A stretch of DNA of 64,000 nt from Intrasporangium calvum (GCF_028446585.1 NZ_JAPFQL010000001.1:62001-126000); one strand, 5' to 3'; counted from the first letter of the stretch, positions 52,638-61,881 are shown. The notes: a model not told the origin generated them from the letters alone. Made by a program: numbers and translations.

Positions 52638-54275
52638 ATGAGCACGCACGAGGTGACCAACCAGGTCGAGCCGTTCGTCGACCGGGACTTCCTCACTGAG
52701 GATCAAGCGCTGTCCGAGGCAGTCGCCCGGTGGGTGCCCGCCGAGCACGCCGCCGAACTGAGCGAGCTCGGCCGGCTCGCCGGCTCCCCCGAGGCCCAGG
52801 AGCACGGGCGCCTCGCCGACGCCAACGTTCCCGTGCTGCGCACCCACGACTCACGAGGCAACCGCATCGACGAGGTGGAGTTCCACCCGTCCTGGCACTG
52901 GCTCATGACGCAGGCGGTGGGGGCCGGCCTCACCGCGGAGCCGTGGACGACGCCGCCCGGGCAGGGCGCGCACGCCAGGCGGGCGGCCGGGTTCATGATC
53001 TGGTCGCGGGTCGAGGCTGGGCACGGCTGCCCCATCTCCATGTCGTATGCCGCTGGGCCGGCTCTGCGACATGACGCTGAGCTCGCGTCGCGCTGGCTCC
53101 CGAAGCTGGCGAGCCGCCGCTATGACTTCGGCATCCGGCCGCTCGCCGAGAAGGCCGGCGTCATCGCCGGGATGGGGATGACCGAGAAGCAGGGCGGCTC
53201 GGACGTGCGGGCCAACGCGACGGTCGCGACGCCGACAGCCGGCGGTCCCCTGCCTGGCGAGACGTACCGGCTCACCGGCCACAAGTGGTTCCTGTCGGCA
53301 CCGATGAGCGACGTCTTCCTCGTCCTGGCCCAGGCGCCCGGGGGGCTGACCTGCCTCGTCGTGCCCCGGGCCCTGGACGACGGAGCCCGGAACCCGTTTG
53401 CGCTCCAGCGGCTCAAGGACAAGCTGGGCAACCACTCGAACGCCTCGAGCGAGGTCGAGTTCGACGGGTCGTGGGGCTCGCGCCTCGGCGACGAGGGGCG
53501 CGGGGTCCGCACCATCATCGAGATGGTCGGCGCGACCCGGCTGGACACCGTCCTCGGGTCGACGGCGACGATGCGGGACGCCGTGACTCGGGCCGTCCAC
53601 CACGCCCGTGGGCGGACGGTGTTCGGCCGGCTGCTCGTCGACCAGCCGCTGATGCGCAACGTGCTGGCCGATCTCGTCCTCGAGGCCGAGGCTGCCACGG
53701 CTCTCGCGATGCGGTTGGCGCACGCCTTCGACACCGGGGAGACGGAACTCGCGAGGCTCGGAGTCGCCGTGGGCAAGTACTGGGTGTGCAAGCGCACCGC
53801 CCCGATGGTGGCCGAAGCGCTCGAGTGCCTCGGCGGCAACGGCTACGTCGAGGAGAACGGGTTGGCCCGGCTCTACCGCGAGGCTCCGCTGAACTCGATC
53901 TGGGAGGGGTCGGGCAACGTCAACGCGCTGGACGTGATCCGGGCCGTCAGCCGGGAGCCGGCGAGCCTGGAGGCCCTCACCAAGGAGCTCCACCGGGTCC
54001 GGGGCGTGAGCCGCGTCCTCGACGACCACATGGACGACGCGGTGCGGCAGGCCCACTCACTGCGCCCGGACTCCCCAGAGGCGGCCTTCACCGCCCGCGC
54101 CGCGGTCGAGGGCCTCGCCGTCGCGCTCCAGGCGGCGCTGCTGGTGGAGCACTCCCCCACGGTGGCGGAGGCCTTCATCGCGAGTCGCATCGGGGGCGGC
54201 CACGGCCACACCTTCGGCACGCTCCCCGTCGACCTCGCCGGCTCGACCGGCGCCATCCTCGACCGCATCGGCTGA
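52638..54275 (+). CDS. AidB-like acyl-CoA dehydrogenase family flavoprotein
   Basis: 545 residues, same length as E. coli AidB, a DNA-binding FAD protein of the adaptive response to alkylation. Matching segments: GCPISMSYAAGPALR, IAGMGMTEKQGGSDVRANAT, LTGHKWFLSAPMSDVFLVLAQAPGGLTCLVVPR, RLKDKLGNHSNASSEVEF, FGRLLVDQPLMRNVLADL, ECLGGNGYVEE and REAPLNSIWEGSGNVNALDV. Whether it protects DNA or oxidises an acyl-CoA here is open. A repeat core (53045-53054) lies within the codons for SYAAG. Confidence 0.9.
   Translation: MSTHEVTNQVEPFVDRDFLTEDQALSEAVARWVPAEHAAELSELGRLAGSPEAQEHGRLADANVPVLRTHDSRGNRIDEVEFHPSWHWLMTQAVGAGLTAEPWTTPPGQGAHARRAAGFMIWSRVEAGHGCPISMSYAAGPALRHDAELASRWLPKLASRRYDFGIRPLAEKAGVIAGMGMTEKQGGSDVRANATVATPTAGGPLPGETYRLTGHKWFLSAPMSDVFLVLAQAPGGLTCLVVPRALDDGARNPFALQRLKDKLGNHSNASSEVEFDGSWGSRLGDEGRGVRTIIEMVGATRLDTVLGSTATMRDAVTRAVHHARGRTVFGRLLVDQPLMRNVLADLVLEAEAATALAMRLAHAFDTGETELARLGVAVGKYWVCKRTAPMVAEALECLGGNGYVEENGLARLYREAPLNSIWEGSGNVNALDVIRAVSREPASLEALTKELHRVRGVSRVLDDHMDDAVRQAHSLRPDSPEAAFTARAAVEGLAVALQAALLVEHSPTVAEAFIASRIGGGHGHTFGTLPVDLAGSTGAILDRIG
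53039..53073. repeat. GTATGCCGCTG core inside the aidB-like gene
   Basis: Core at 53045-53055; CATGTCG (53039-53045) can pair with CGACATG (53067-53073). The encoded residues align with E. coli AidB without a gap, so this is either chance or sequence conversion, not a simple insertion. Confidence 0.4.
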
Positions 54276-54354
54276 GACCCATCGAAAGAGCAGTTCGCGA
54301 CACCTGACCCATCGAAAGAGCAGTTCGCGACGTGTCGCGAACTGCTCTTTCGAT
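54274..54354. terminator. Bidirectional terminator with a duplicated arm
   Basis: The arm starting CCCATCGAAAGAGCAG occurs twice (54278-54301 and 54308-54331). The second copy forms a 21-base perfect stem (54311-54331 with 54334-54354); the same right arm could pair with the first copy. Located between the convergent aidB-like and ppk2 genes. Confidence 0.85.
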
Positions 54355-54358
54355 TCGG

Positions 54359-55342
54359 TTAGCTGGCGGAGAGGCGCTTCTTCTGCTCCTCCACGTCGAA
54401 GTCCGCCTCCGGCCACTGCAGGTCCATCTCCCGCAACGCCTCGAGGAGGAGCTGCTGGACCGCGAGCCGGGCATACCACTTGCGGTCCGCGGGCACGACG
54501 TGCCACGGCGCGCCGGTCGTCGACGTGCGATCGAGCACCGCTTGGTAGGCCTCCATGTACTCGAGCCAGTGGCTGCGCTCGTCGACGTCGCCGGGGTTGA
54601 ACTTGTAGTGCTTGTCCGGACGCTCGAGGCGGCGCATGAGGCGCGACTTCTGCTCGTCCTTGCTGATGTGGGTCATCACCTTGACGATCTTCGTGCCGGC
54701 CGCGGCCACTTGGCGCTCGAAGGCGTTGATCTGGGCGTACCGCTTGGACCAGACGTCCTCGGGGACGAGGTCGTGGACCCGCACGATGAGGACGTCCTCG
54801 TAGTGGGATCGGTCGAAGACGCCCAGCTGGCCCGCCCCGGGCAGCGCCTTCTCGATCCTCCACAGGAAGTCATGGGAGAGCTCCTCCTCGGTCGGCGCCT
54901 TGAAGGCCGTCGCGCGCACCCCTTGGGGGTTGACCGAGATGACGTGGCGCATGATGCCGCCCTTGCCCGACGTGTCCATCCCCTGCACCACGAGCAGCAA
55001 GGCACGTTTCGACCCGGTCGTCGACTCTGCCCACAACCGTTCGAGAAGGTCGGTCAGCTCCTCCTCGGCCGACGCGAGCGCCGCCTTGCCGGCGAGCTTG
55101 TCACCGTCGAACGCCGGGGTCGAGGACGTGTCGACGTCGGCCAGGACGAAGTCCTTCTCCACCCGCAGTGCGTCGGAGAAGCCGCCCATGGGATGGAGCC
55201 CGTCGGCGACGAACTTCTCGGCCAGGTCGGCGACGGCCCGCTCCTCGTCGGCCTTCTGCTTCGACTCGAGCGCCTCGGCGTCGGTCTGCGCGCCGCTCTT
55301 GTTGGCCTTGTCCGCCTTCTTCTTGCCCTTGCCTTTGCCCAT
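54359..55342 (-). CDS. ppk2: Polyphosphate kinase 2 family protein
   Basis: Transfers phosphate between polyphosphate and nucleotides. 327 residues. Lys-rich N-terminus (MGKGKGKKKADKANK), then Walker A LLVVQGMDTSGKGGIMRHV (about 118-136), FDRSHYEDVLIVRVHDLVPEDVW (Walker B and lid) and FNPGDVDERSHWLEYMEAY and WHVVPADRKWYARLAV. Single PPK2 domain; the class, and so AMP, ADP or GDP preference, cannot be read safely. Confidence 0.93.
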   Translation of the reverse strand: MGKGKGKKKADKANKSGAQTDAEALESKQKADEERAVADLAEKFVADGLHPMGGFSDALRVEKDFVLADVDTSSTPAFDGDKLAGKAALASAEEELTDLLERLWAESTTGSKRALLLVVQGMDTSGKGGIMRHVISVNPQGVRATAFKAPTEEELSHDFLWRIEKALPGAGQLGVFDRSHYEDVLIVRVHDLVPEDVWSKRYAQINAFERQVAAAGTKIVKVMTHISKDEQKSRLMRRLERPDKHYKFNPGDVDERSHWLEYMEAYQAVLDRTSTTGAPWHVVPADRKWYARLAVQQLLLEALREMDLQWPEADFDVEEQKKRLSAS

Positions 55343-55404
55343 TGCGCCATCCTGCCGGACACGACGACCGCCCCAGTGGAAGCGTGGCCGCCTAGGGTTG
55401 TTCC

Positions 55405-56175
55405 ATGCGCCTGCTCCTACCCGCTCCCGGCGGCCTCATGCCCGGCACGGAGCTCGACCTGGACCACCTCGCGCAGGCCTATACCGCACCCCGGGAGCCC
55501 TGGCTGCGCTGCAACATGGTGACCACGGTCGATGGTGCCGCCACCGGCCCGGACGGCCGGTCGGGGTCCATCAACACCGAGGCCGACCACGTCGTCTTCG
55601 AGCTGCTCCGCGGCCTGAGCCACGCCGTCCTCGTCGGCGCGGGCACGATCCGGGCCGAGGGCTACACCGGCCTGGCCGTGACGCCCGATGTCCTGCCGCT
55701 CCGCCGCGCCGCAGGCCTCGACGACCCGTTGCCCCTGGTCGTGGTGAGCCGCGCCGGCCGGCTCCCGGAGAGCGTGCGGGACGGCAGCCGCGGACCGGTC
55801 CTGCTGGCCACCTGCGCCACCGCGCAGGGTCTGGCCGAGGCCCGATCGGTGCTCGGTGACGAGCAGGTCATCCTCTGCGGTGACGACGACGTGGACCTCC
55901 GCGTCCTCGTGACCGCGCTGCACGACCGCGGCTGGTCGCGTCCCCTCTGCGAGGGCGGCCCGGCGCTGACCGCATCCTTGCTGGCCGCGGGCCTGGTCGA
56001 CGAGCTGTGCTTCACGATCGCCCCGAGGATCGTCGGCGGCGAGCACCCCCGGCCGGTCGCCGCTGCCGCCGCACCGTGTGAACTCGAGCTGGCCGGGCTC
56101 GTCGAGGAGGACGGCACCCTGATGGGCCGCTGGTTCACCACGGTCCGCGAGCAGGGCGACGCACCGGCGCCATGA
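55405..56175 (+). CDS. RibD C-terminal-type pyrimidine reductase
   Basis: 256 residues with the dihydrofolate-reductase-like fold of RibD: RCNMVTTVDGAATGPDGRSGSINTEADHVVFELLR, HAVLVGAGTIRAEGYTGL and LCEGGPALTASLLAAGLVDELCFTIAPRIVGG. No deaminase domain. Like Rv2671 of M. tuberculosis, which can have dihydrofolate reductase activity. Same neighbourhood as msrB and hemQ in mycobacteria. Its stop overlaps a downstream ATG at 56172 by 4 bases. Confidence 0.9.
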   Translation: MRLLLPAPGGLMPGTELDLDHLAQAYTAPREPWLRCNMVTTVDGAATGPDGRSGSINTEADHVVFELLRGLSHAVLVGAGTIRAEGYTGLAVTPDVLPLRRAAGLDDPLPLVVVSRAGRLPESVRDGSRGPVLLATCATAQGLAEARSVLGDEQVILCGDDDVDLRVLVTALHDRGWSRPLCEGGPALTASLLAAGLVDELCFTIAPRIVGGEHPRPVAAAAAPCELELAGLVEEDGTLMGRWFTTVREQGDAPAP

Positions 56176-56283
56176 GCGAGGACGCGCTCCAGGAGACGCT
56201 CCTGGCGGCCTGGCGGGACCTGGCGGGACCTGACCCAGGGCGGGCCCGCGCTTCAGCTCCTCGGCGTGCGCATCTTCCCCGTG
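56172..56283 (+). pseudogene. Possible frameshifted gene remnant after the RibD-like gene
   Basis: ATG 56172 overlaps the RibD-like stop and begins MSEDALQETLLAAWRDL. Then the 10-base unit TGGCGGGACC occurs twice (about 56212-56231). With both units the frame turns into low-complexity Arg/Ala sequence; with one unit removed it reads LTQGGPALQLLGVRIFP, which looks coding. The remnant then runs into the antisense of the hydrolase gene. I do not recognise the family. Confidence 0.45.
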
Positions 56284-57552
56284 TCAGCCAATGTCGTGCC
56301 GTGCTGTCAGCCCGCCGGCTGGGGCCCCGGCGATGGCCGGCGACCGCCCGTGGCGCTGCAGCATGTCCGGACGCTCGGGGAGGCCCCCCACGAAGGACGA
56401 GACGGCCAGCTCCCAACGCTGGGAGTCGTAGTTCCACTCCCGGCAGTGCCGGGCTCGATGCCAGGGCTCGAACCTCACGATGTCGGGCCGCCGCTCGGCG
56501 AGCGCCGCAGCCGGGGCGAACGGCACCACCGTGTCCCCGGTGGAATGGATGAGCAGGATCGGCACGTCGAGCTCGTCGGCGCGGGCGACCCAGTCCGTGT
56601 GAGCGAGGTCGATCGGCTCGATGAGCCCGACGAGCGACCGTCCGCGAGGCGAGCCCATCAGGCTGCGCGCGACCCGGACCAACGGGCTCGGCAGGTGGTT
56701 GAGCCGTCCGTGGTGCCGCAACACCGCGTCCCAGTCGATCACAGCGGAGTCGAGACACACGCCGACGATCCGGTCGGCGTGACGCGAGCGGTGCAGCGTC
56801 TGCAGCACGATGGCCCCGCCCATCGACCAGCCGAAGAGGACGATTCGCTGCGCCCCGCGGGCGACGGCGGCGGCGATGGCTGCCTCGACGTCCCGCCACT
56901 CCGACAGGCCGAGGTTGTAGCGCCCGTCGGGACCGCGCGGCGCGTCCCGGTCGTTGCGGTACGCAGCCACCAGACATGTCCAGCCCGCCCTTCGCAGCAC
57001 CGGCACCGCCCGGAGGGTCTCCTCCTTGCGGGCACCCCGCCCGTGCACGAGGATCGCCCAGTCTCCGCTGCGGCTGGTCTCGGCAGGGCGCACCACCCAG
57101 CCGGGCAGGGCACCCACGTCGGAGCTCACCACGAGGTCCTCGTCGGGCAGGCCGAGGCTGATGCTCGGCCGATCCCAGTAGTAGTACTGGTTCCAGCGGG
57201 CCGGACCCACCTGCAAGGTTCCACGGTCGACGGCGATCAGCTCGCGCCGGACCGTTCCCGCCAGCTCGTCGTGCTCGAGGATCCGCCCGACCCGGGCATG
57301 GCCCGCTCCCCCGTCCAGCCACACGCCGTAACGTCCCCGGACGTCAGGGTCCGGACCGGAGGCAAAGGTCACCGACTCCGCGTCGTGCGCGACGATCGCG
57401 ACGTCGTCGGGCTGCAGCTCGTCCGGGGTCAGCACCCGGCGCGCGAACCAGGCGGCAGCGGCGACCGAGCCCGCGGCCGCGCCGACCGCGGAGCCTCCAC
57501 CCGCGGCACCGGCGATGAGGACCGGGCGGGTCACCAGCTGACGAAGCTTCAC
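56284..57552 (-). CDS. Alpha/beta hydrolase
   Basis: 422 residues. An N-terminal hydrophobic Ala/Gly-rich helix (about 10-35) may be a membrane anchor or signal. The hydrolase core shows GDWAILVHGRGARKEETLRA, nucleophile elbow VLFGWSMGGAIVLQTL (Ser near residue 246), acid in LLIHSTGDTVVPFAPA, and His in FEPWHRARHCREW. Possible esterase or lipase. Substrate unknown. Confidence 0.88.
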   Translation of the reverse strand: MKLRQLVTRPVLIAGAAGGGSAVGAAAGSVAAAAWFARRVLTPDELQPDDVAIVAHDAESVTFASGPDPDVRGRYGVWLDGGAGHARVGRILEHDELAGTVRRELIAVDRGTLQVGPARWNQYYYWDRPSISLGLPDEDLVVSSDVGALPGWVVRPAETSRSGDWAILVHGRGARKEETLRAVPVLRRAGWTCLVAAYRNDRDAPRGPDGRYNLGLSEWRDVEAAIAAAVARGAQRIVLFGWSMGGAIVLQTLHRSRHADRIVGVCLDSAVIDWDAVLRHHGRLNHLPSPLVRVARSLMGSPRGRSLVGLIEPIDLAHTDWVARADELDVPILLIHSTGDTVVPFAPAAALAERRPDIVRFEPWHRARHCREWNYDSQRWELAVSSFVGGLPERPDMLQRHGRSPAIAGAPAGGLTARHDIG

Positions 57553-57674
57553 GCGGCCATCGTGCCAAAGCGAGCAGGCGCCCGGGCGACGGTCCCGTGA
57601 ACGCCGACCGGCGCGTCGTGGGCGGGCTTTGCTGCCTCGGGCACAAACGGGAGGTCGGGGACGTTCGAGGGGAC

Positions 57675-58094
57675 ATGAGCAGCGACCACACCTATCCCGT
57701 CCAGCGCAGTGACGACGAGTGGCGGGCCACGCTGACGCCCGCCGAGTTCCACGTCCTGCGGCAGGCCGGCACCGAGGCGCCGTTCCGGGGCGAGTACACC
57801 GACACGAAGACCCAGGGCGTCTACTCGTGCCGGGCGTGCGGAGCGGAGCTCTTCCGCAGCGACACGAAGTTCGAGTCCCACTGCGGTTGGCCGTCGTTCT
57901 ACGCGCCGCTCGCCGGGGAGCGGGTGGAGTACGTCGAGGACAGCAGCCACGGCATGCGACGCGTCGAGGTGCGGTGTGCGACGTGTGGCTCCCATCTCGG
58001 GCACGTCTTCGAAGGCGAGGGCTACGGCACGCCCACGGACCAGCGCTACTGCATCAACTCGATCAGCCTCCGGCTGACCCCCGACGACGAGTGA
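57675..58094 (+). CDS. msrB: Peptide methionine (R)-S-oxide reductase
   Basis: Repairs oxidised methionine. 139 residues from ATG 57675 after GAGGGGAC. Zinc sites CRACGAEL and CATCGSHLGH, GWPSFYAPL, HVFEGEG and the catalytic Cys in RYCINSISL. Full length. The stop codon TGA (58092-58094) is part of a dispersed hairpin element. Confidence 0.96.
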   Translation: MSSDHTYPVQRSDDEWRATLTPAEFHVLRQAGTEAPFRGEYTDTKTQGVYSCRACGAELFRSDTKFESHCGWPSFYAPLAGERVEYVEDSSHGMRRVEVRCATCGSHLGHVFEGEGYGTPTDQRYCINSISLRLTPDDE

Positions 58095-58113
58095 GCCGTA
58101 TGCCGCTGGGCTC
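58093..58113 (+). repeat. Dispersed element at the msrB stop
   Basis: GAGCC (58093-58097) pairs with GGCTC (58109-58113) around the loop GTATGCCGCTG. It overlaps the msrB stop codon and could end its transcription. Confidence 0.75.
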
Positions 58114-58195
58114 GACGGGTGCCCGACGCGGAGTCTCGCTGCGGTCGGCCTGAGGTGCCCTTGGGGGCCACCCACGAGTCACCTATCCTCGCGAC

Positions 58196-58576
58196 ATGGG
58201 GTCGGACGAGCTGCGCATCGGGGACGCCGAGCGGCGTGCCGCGATGGAGCTGCTCGCCGAGCACCACGAGGCGGGACGGCTCGACTCTCACGAGTTCGAG
58301 GACCGCCGTGGTCGCGCTGCGGACGCGGTGACGCGGCACGACCTGGACGTGCTCTTCAGCGACCTGCCGGCCCTGGGACGGGACCGGCGCCCGCTGCCGG
58401 TGGCCGGCCGCACGGAGATCGAGCGCGCCCGGAGTGGTTGGGCGCGGGTGCGCACCGTCGTGCTCGCGCTGACGCCCTTCCTCGCCCTCGCGCTCTTCCT
58501 GCGCACCGGGTCGCTGCTGTGGTTCGTGCTCGTGCCGGTCGTCGCCGTGATCAGTTCGGCGATCACGGAGGACTGA
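58196..58576 (+). CDS. DUF1707 membrane protein
   Basis: 126 residues. N-terminal SDELRIGDAERRAAMELLAEHHEAGRLDSHEFEDRRGRAADAVTRHDLDVLFSDLP is the DUF1707/SHOCT-like motif. Two membrane helices follow near the C-terminus (about 83-100 and 103-120). Function unknown, very common in actinobacteria. Confidence 0.9.
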   Translation: MGSDELRIGDAERRAAMELLAEHHEAGRLDSHEFEDRRGRAADAVTRHDLDVLFSDLPALGRDRRPLPVAGRTEIERARSGWARVRTVVLALTPFLALALFLRTGSLLWFVLVPVVAVISSAITED

Positions 58577-58603
58577 GCCGGGACCGACCCGGCAAGCGGG
58601 GCG

Positions 58604-59317
58604 TCAGCGGAGGTTCGCGACGAGCTGTCGTGCGTCCACCTTCGGGCCGGTGAAGAACGGGATCTCTTCTCGCACGTGGTTGCGCGCGCGTGAGGCGCGC
58701 AGCTCCCGCATCAGGTCGACGATCCGGAAGAGCTCGTCGGCCTCGAAGGCGAGCAGCCACTCGTAGTCGCCCAGCGCGAACGAGGCGATGGTGTTGGCGC
58801 GCACGTCCGGGTAGTCGCGCGCCATTTGGCCGTGCTCCCGCAGCAGGTCGCGGCGCTCCGCGTCGTCGAGCAGGTACCAGTCGTAGGAACGGACGAACGG
58901 GTAGACACAGACGTACTTGCGGGCCACCTCGTCGGCCATGAAGGCCGGGATGTGGCTCTTGTTGAACTCAGCGGGCCGATGCAGTGCGGCGGAGGACCAC
59001 ACGGGCTCGAGGTGCGCCCCGAGCTCGCTGCGCAGCAGCCGGTGGTAGGCGGACTGGAGCTGCTCGATGGTCGAGGCGTGCCACCAGATCATGAAGTCCG
59101 CGTCGCCGCGCAGCCCGGCCACGTCGTAGATGCCGCGCACGACGACGCCTTCGCCGGCGATGGTCGCCAGGAACGACTCGAGCTCGTCGGCCAGCGCCTC
59201 GCGGTCGTCGCCGAGCGGGGTGACGCTGCTGAACACCGACCACATCGAGTAGCGGATGGTCTCGTTGATCTCGCGCATCTGGGCCGGGGTCAGCTTGTCA
59301 GTCATGCCGCTCATCAT
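58604..59317 (-). CDS. hemQ: Coproheme decarboxylase HemQ/ChdC
   Basis: Last step of the coproporphyrin-dependent haem pathway: oxidative decarboxylation of coproheme to haem b. 237 residues, chlorite-dismutase fold. [39 protein letters not shown], catalytic Tyr in [12 protein letters not shown] and [27 protein letters not shown] match Rv2676c. Start 59317 overlaps the hemG stop by 4 bases; ATG at 59305 is the alternative. The haem supply is relevant to the many cytochromes encoded in this window. Confidence 0.94.
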   Translation of the reverse strand: MMSGMTDKLTPAQMREINETIRYSMWSVFSSVTPLGDDREALADELESFLATIAGEGVVVRGIYDVAGLRGDADFMIWWHASTIEQLQSAYHRLLRSELGAHLEPVWSSAALHRPAEFNKSHIPAFMADEVARKYVCVYPFVRSYDWYLLDDAERRDLLREHGQMARDYPDVRANTIASFALGDYEWLLAFEADELFRIVDLMRELRASRARNHVREEIPFFTGPKVDARQLVANLR

Positions 59318-60723
59318 CCCAAGCCGCGACGATCCGCTCGCACGCGGGTCAGCACCGCCTCCGCCGCCCGGCGGCCCGAGGCGATGCAGGCCGGCACGCC
59401 GACCCCACTGAGGGCGGCGCCGGCGAGGGCGATCCCCGGGGCGGGCTCCTCGAGCCCCTCGACGAGGGCACGGTGACCCACGGCGTACTGCGGCAGCCCG
59501 CCTCCCCAGCGCTGGACGTGCACCGCGGCCGGGGCCGGCAGGGACGGCCCGAGAACTGCGGCCAGGTCGGCGAGGGACACCTCGACGAGCTCCTCGTCGG
59601 ACCTCTGGAGGGTGGCCTCCTCACGGTGCCGACCGAGTGAGGTGCGAAGGACGGTGTGGTCTGGATATGCGGCGGCCAGCCACGGCCACTTCACCGTGCT
59701 GAAGGTGGAGGCCTTGATGGTCGTCTGCTCGGTGGGTGGGACGAGGAACCCGCTGCCGTCGAGGACCTCGGGCGGAGGTCCATCGAGGACGAGGGTGACG
59801 ATCGCCATGGACGCCGACTCGATGCGCGCGAGACGGGACGCCGCCTCGGGAGCCAGGCCGCGCAGGAGGCGGGCGGTGGGTGCAGCCGGCGTGGCGAGGA
59901 TCACGTCGTCGAAGAGGTCCTCACGCACGTCGGTCGTCGGGCCGCTCGAGACGACGAACCGTCCGTCCCGACGCGCGAGCCCGCGCACCATGGCGCCCGT
60001 GCGCACCGTGACTCCGAGGTCGCGCAGACGCAGCGCGAGGATCTCCGGGACGAGGCCGAGCCCGCCGGCGATCGTGGCGAAGACGGGCCGACGCGCACCC
60101 TCCGATCCCGGCGACGCAGGGGGGACGAGGGAGCGACTCAGCTCCAGCAGCGAGGTGCCCTCACGAGCGGCCTTGGCGAGCTGGGGCACCGCCATCTCGA
60201 GCGACAGGTTGCGGGAGTCACCCGCGTAGACCCCGGCGAGCAACGGCTCGATGAGCTTGTCGGTGACGGCAGGGCCCAGCCGCGCGTCGACGAAGGTGCC
60301 GACCGCGATGTCGCCGTGGACGGGCGGCGTGAGCACTTCGCTCCTGAGCCGGTCGACCTCGGCATCGGTCAGCAGCCCGCGCACGGCCTCGGGGTCGGCG
60401 GGAACCCCCATGAGCGTGCCCTTGGGCATGGGTCGCCGGGCTCCGTCGATGACAATCGAGGCGGGGACCGGAGCAGGGTGGGCGACGCGGTCAGCGACAC
60501 CGAGCTCGTCGAAGAGCTGCATCGCCTCCGGCCGGAAGGTCAGCACCGCCTCTGCCCCTACGTCGACGGTCAGGCCGCCCACCTGCTCGACGCGCAGCTT
60601 CCCACCCACGCGCGAGGCCCCCTCGAGGACGGTGACCTCGAGCTCGGGGGCGGCCCGGACGAGGTGCCAGGCCGCCACGAGTCCTGCGATTCCGCCGCCG
60701 ACCACTCCCACGCGAGCATTCAT
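59314..60723 (-). CDS. hemG: Coproporphyrinogen III oxidase (HemY/HemG/CgoX type)
   Basis: FAD enzyme of haem synthesis; in actinobacteria it makes coproporphyrin III. 469 residues from ATG 60721-60723 after GGGAGAG. FAD motif [56 protein letters not shown] and the C-terminal [26 protein letters not shown]. Coupled to hemQ. Confidence 0.94.
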   Translation of the reverse strand: MNARVGVVGGGIAGLVAAWHLVRAAPELEVTVLEGASRVGGKLRVEQVGGLTVDVGAEAVLTFRPEAMQLFDELGVADRVAHPAPVPASIVIDGARRPMPKGTLMGVPADPEAVRGLLTDAEVDRLRSEVLTPPVHGDIAVGTFVDARLGPAVTDKLIEPLLAGVYAGDSRNLSLEMAVPQLAKAAREGTSLLELSRSLVPPASPGSEGARRPVFATIAGGLGLVPEILALRLRDLGVTVRTGAMVRGLARRDGRFVVSSGPTTDVREDLFDDVILATPAAPTARLLRGLAPEAASRLARIESASMAIVTLVLDGPPPEVLDGSGFLVPPTEQTTIKASTFSTVKWPWLAAAYPDHTVLRTSLGRHREEATLQRSDEELVEVSLADLAAVLGPSLPAPAAVHVQRWGGGLPQYAVGHRALVEGLEEPAPGIALAGAALSGVGVPACIASGRRAAEAVLTRVRADRRGLG

Positions 60724-60840
60724 GACGCCACTCTCCCATCCCGGACTCAACGTTTCGGCCCGCCCAGGTGTCTTCACGGACACAGGGACGGCGCACACCG
60801 GATCAAGACGCTCCGGGGCCACCTGGTGGAGGAGGACCCC

Positions 60841-61881
60841 ATGGTCACGTTCGATCGACTCCGACCCGATACGCCGCGGCGACGGCACCTGTGGCTCGTC
60901 GTCGGACTGACGCTCCTCGTGGTGGCGCTCTCCGTCCCAGTCGGCCTTTCCGTGCTCAACGGGACCTGGGGCAGCCGCTCTGACGTGCCCGCGCCGGCGA
61001 GCGGGATCATCACCGAGTCGCAGCGCGACGGCAGCGTGGGGGCGCCCGTCCTCCCGGACGCCGCGGGCGGCTACGCGCCGGAGGAGCAGGGCTCAGCTCC
61101 GCAGGCGGGTGGCGCGGTGACATCGGTCGGGACCAAGCTGGCCCGCACCGCCTGGCTCGGCATCAAGGTGGGAGACATCGCCGGCGCCAGCAGCCGGGTG
61201 CGAGCCATCGCGGAGGCCGCCGGCGGACAGGTGATCTCCGAGAGCATCGTCACCGCCCCGGACCCGACCGGGTCCGTTGAGAACCGCAAGGGGCCCGAAG
61301 GTGTCTCCGAGGAGGGCTTCCTTCCGCCCGTGGGCGTCAACGAAGCACGCCTGACCCTCCGCGTTCCTGCGGACGCGCTCGACAAGGTCCTGACCGACCT
61401 CTCTTCGGCAAGCCTGGGCACGCTCTCGTACCGGTCATCGCAGTCCGAGGACGTGACCGAGACGTACGTCGACACCCGCGCCCGGATCCAGCCTGCGAAG
61501 GACTCCATCGCCCGCGTCCGCGCCCTCATGGTCAAGGCGACGAGTCTCGACCAGATCGTCCTGCTCGAGAGCGAGCTCGCCCGTCGCCAGGCGGACCTCG
61601 ACTCCCTCGAGCAACGACTGGCCGAGCTCGAGCTGCGGACGTCCACGTCGACCGTGTCGGTGACCCTGTGGACGGATGAGACGGCGCCACCCGAGCCGGA
61701 CGACAACGCCTTCCTCACGAGCCTGCAGAAGGCCTGGGACGCCTTCCTCGCCTCGATCATGGTGGTGGTGACTGGACTGGCCGTCCTGCTGCCCTGGCTT
61801 CTCCTCGCCCTCGTCGTCGCCTGGTTCGTGCGCCGGTGGCTACGGCGCCGCAACGCCGGCGCGCCGGCGTCGTCGGACTGA
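60841..61881 (+). CDS. DUF4349 membrane protein
   Basis: 346 residues from ATG 60841 after GGAGGAGG. One N-terminal membrane helix (about 17-37), an external region with ARTAWLGIKVGDIAGASSRVRAIAEAAGGQVISES and RLTLRVPADALDKVLTDLSS, a coiled coil (about 235-280, LLESELARRQADLDSLEQRLAELE) and a C-terminal membrane helix followed by a basic tail. Matches DUF4349 proteins, function unknown. Confidence 0.88.
   Translation: MVTFDRLRPDTPRRRHLWLVVGLTLLVVALSVPVGLSVLNGTWGSRSDVPAPASGIITESQRDGSVGAPVLPDAAGGYAPEEQGSAPQAGGAVTSVGTKLARTAWLGIKVGDIAGASSRVRAIAEAAGGQVISESIVTAPDPTGSVENRKGPEGVSEEGFLPPVGVNEARLTLRVPADALDKVLTDLSSASLGTLSYRSSQSEDVTETYVDTRARIQPAKDSIARVRALMVKATSLDQIVLLESELARRQADLDSLEQRLAELELRTSTSTVSVTLWTDETAPPEPDDNAFLTSLQKAWDAFLASIMVVVTGLAVLLPWLLLALVVAWFVRRWLRRRNAGAPASSD

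Noticed and set aside
56551-57600. Plus-strand frame opposite the alpha/beta hydrolase
   Set aside because: Hydrolase motifs GWSMGG and the acid/His residues are on the minus strand; the plus frame is a shadow.
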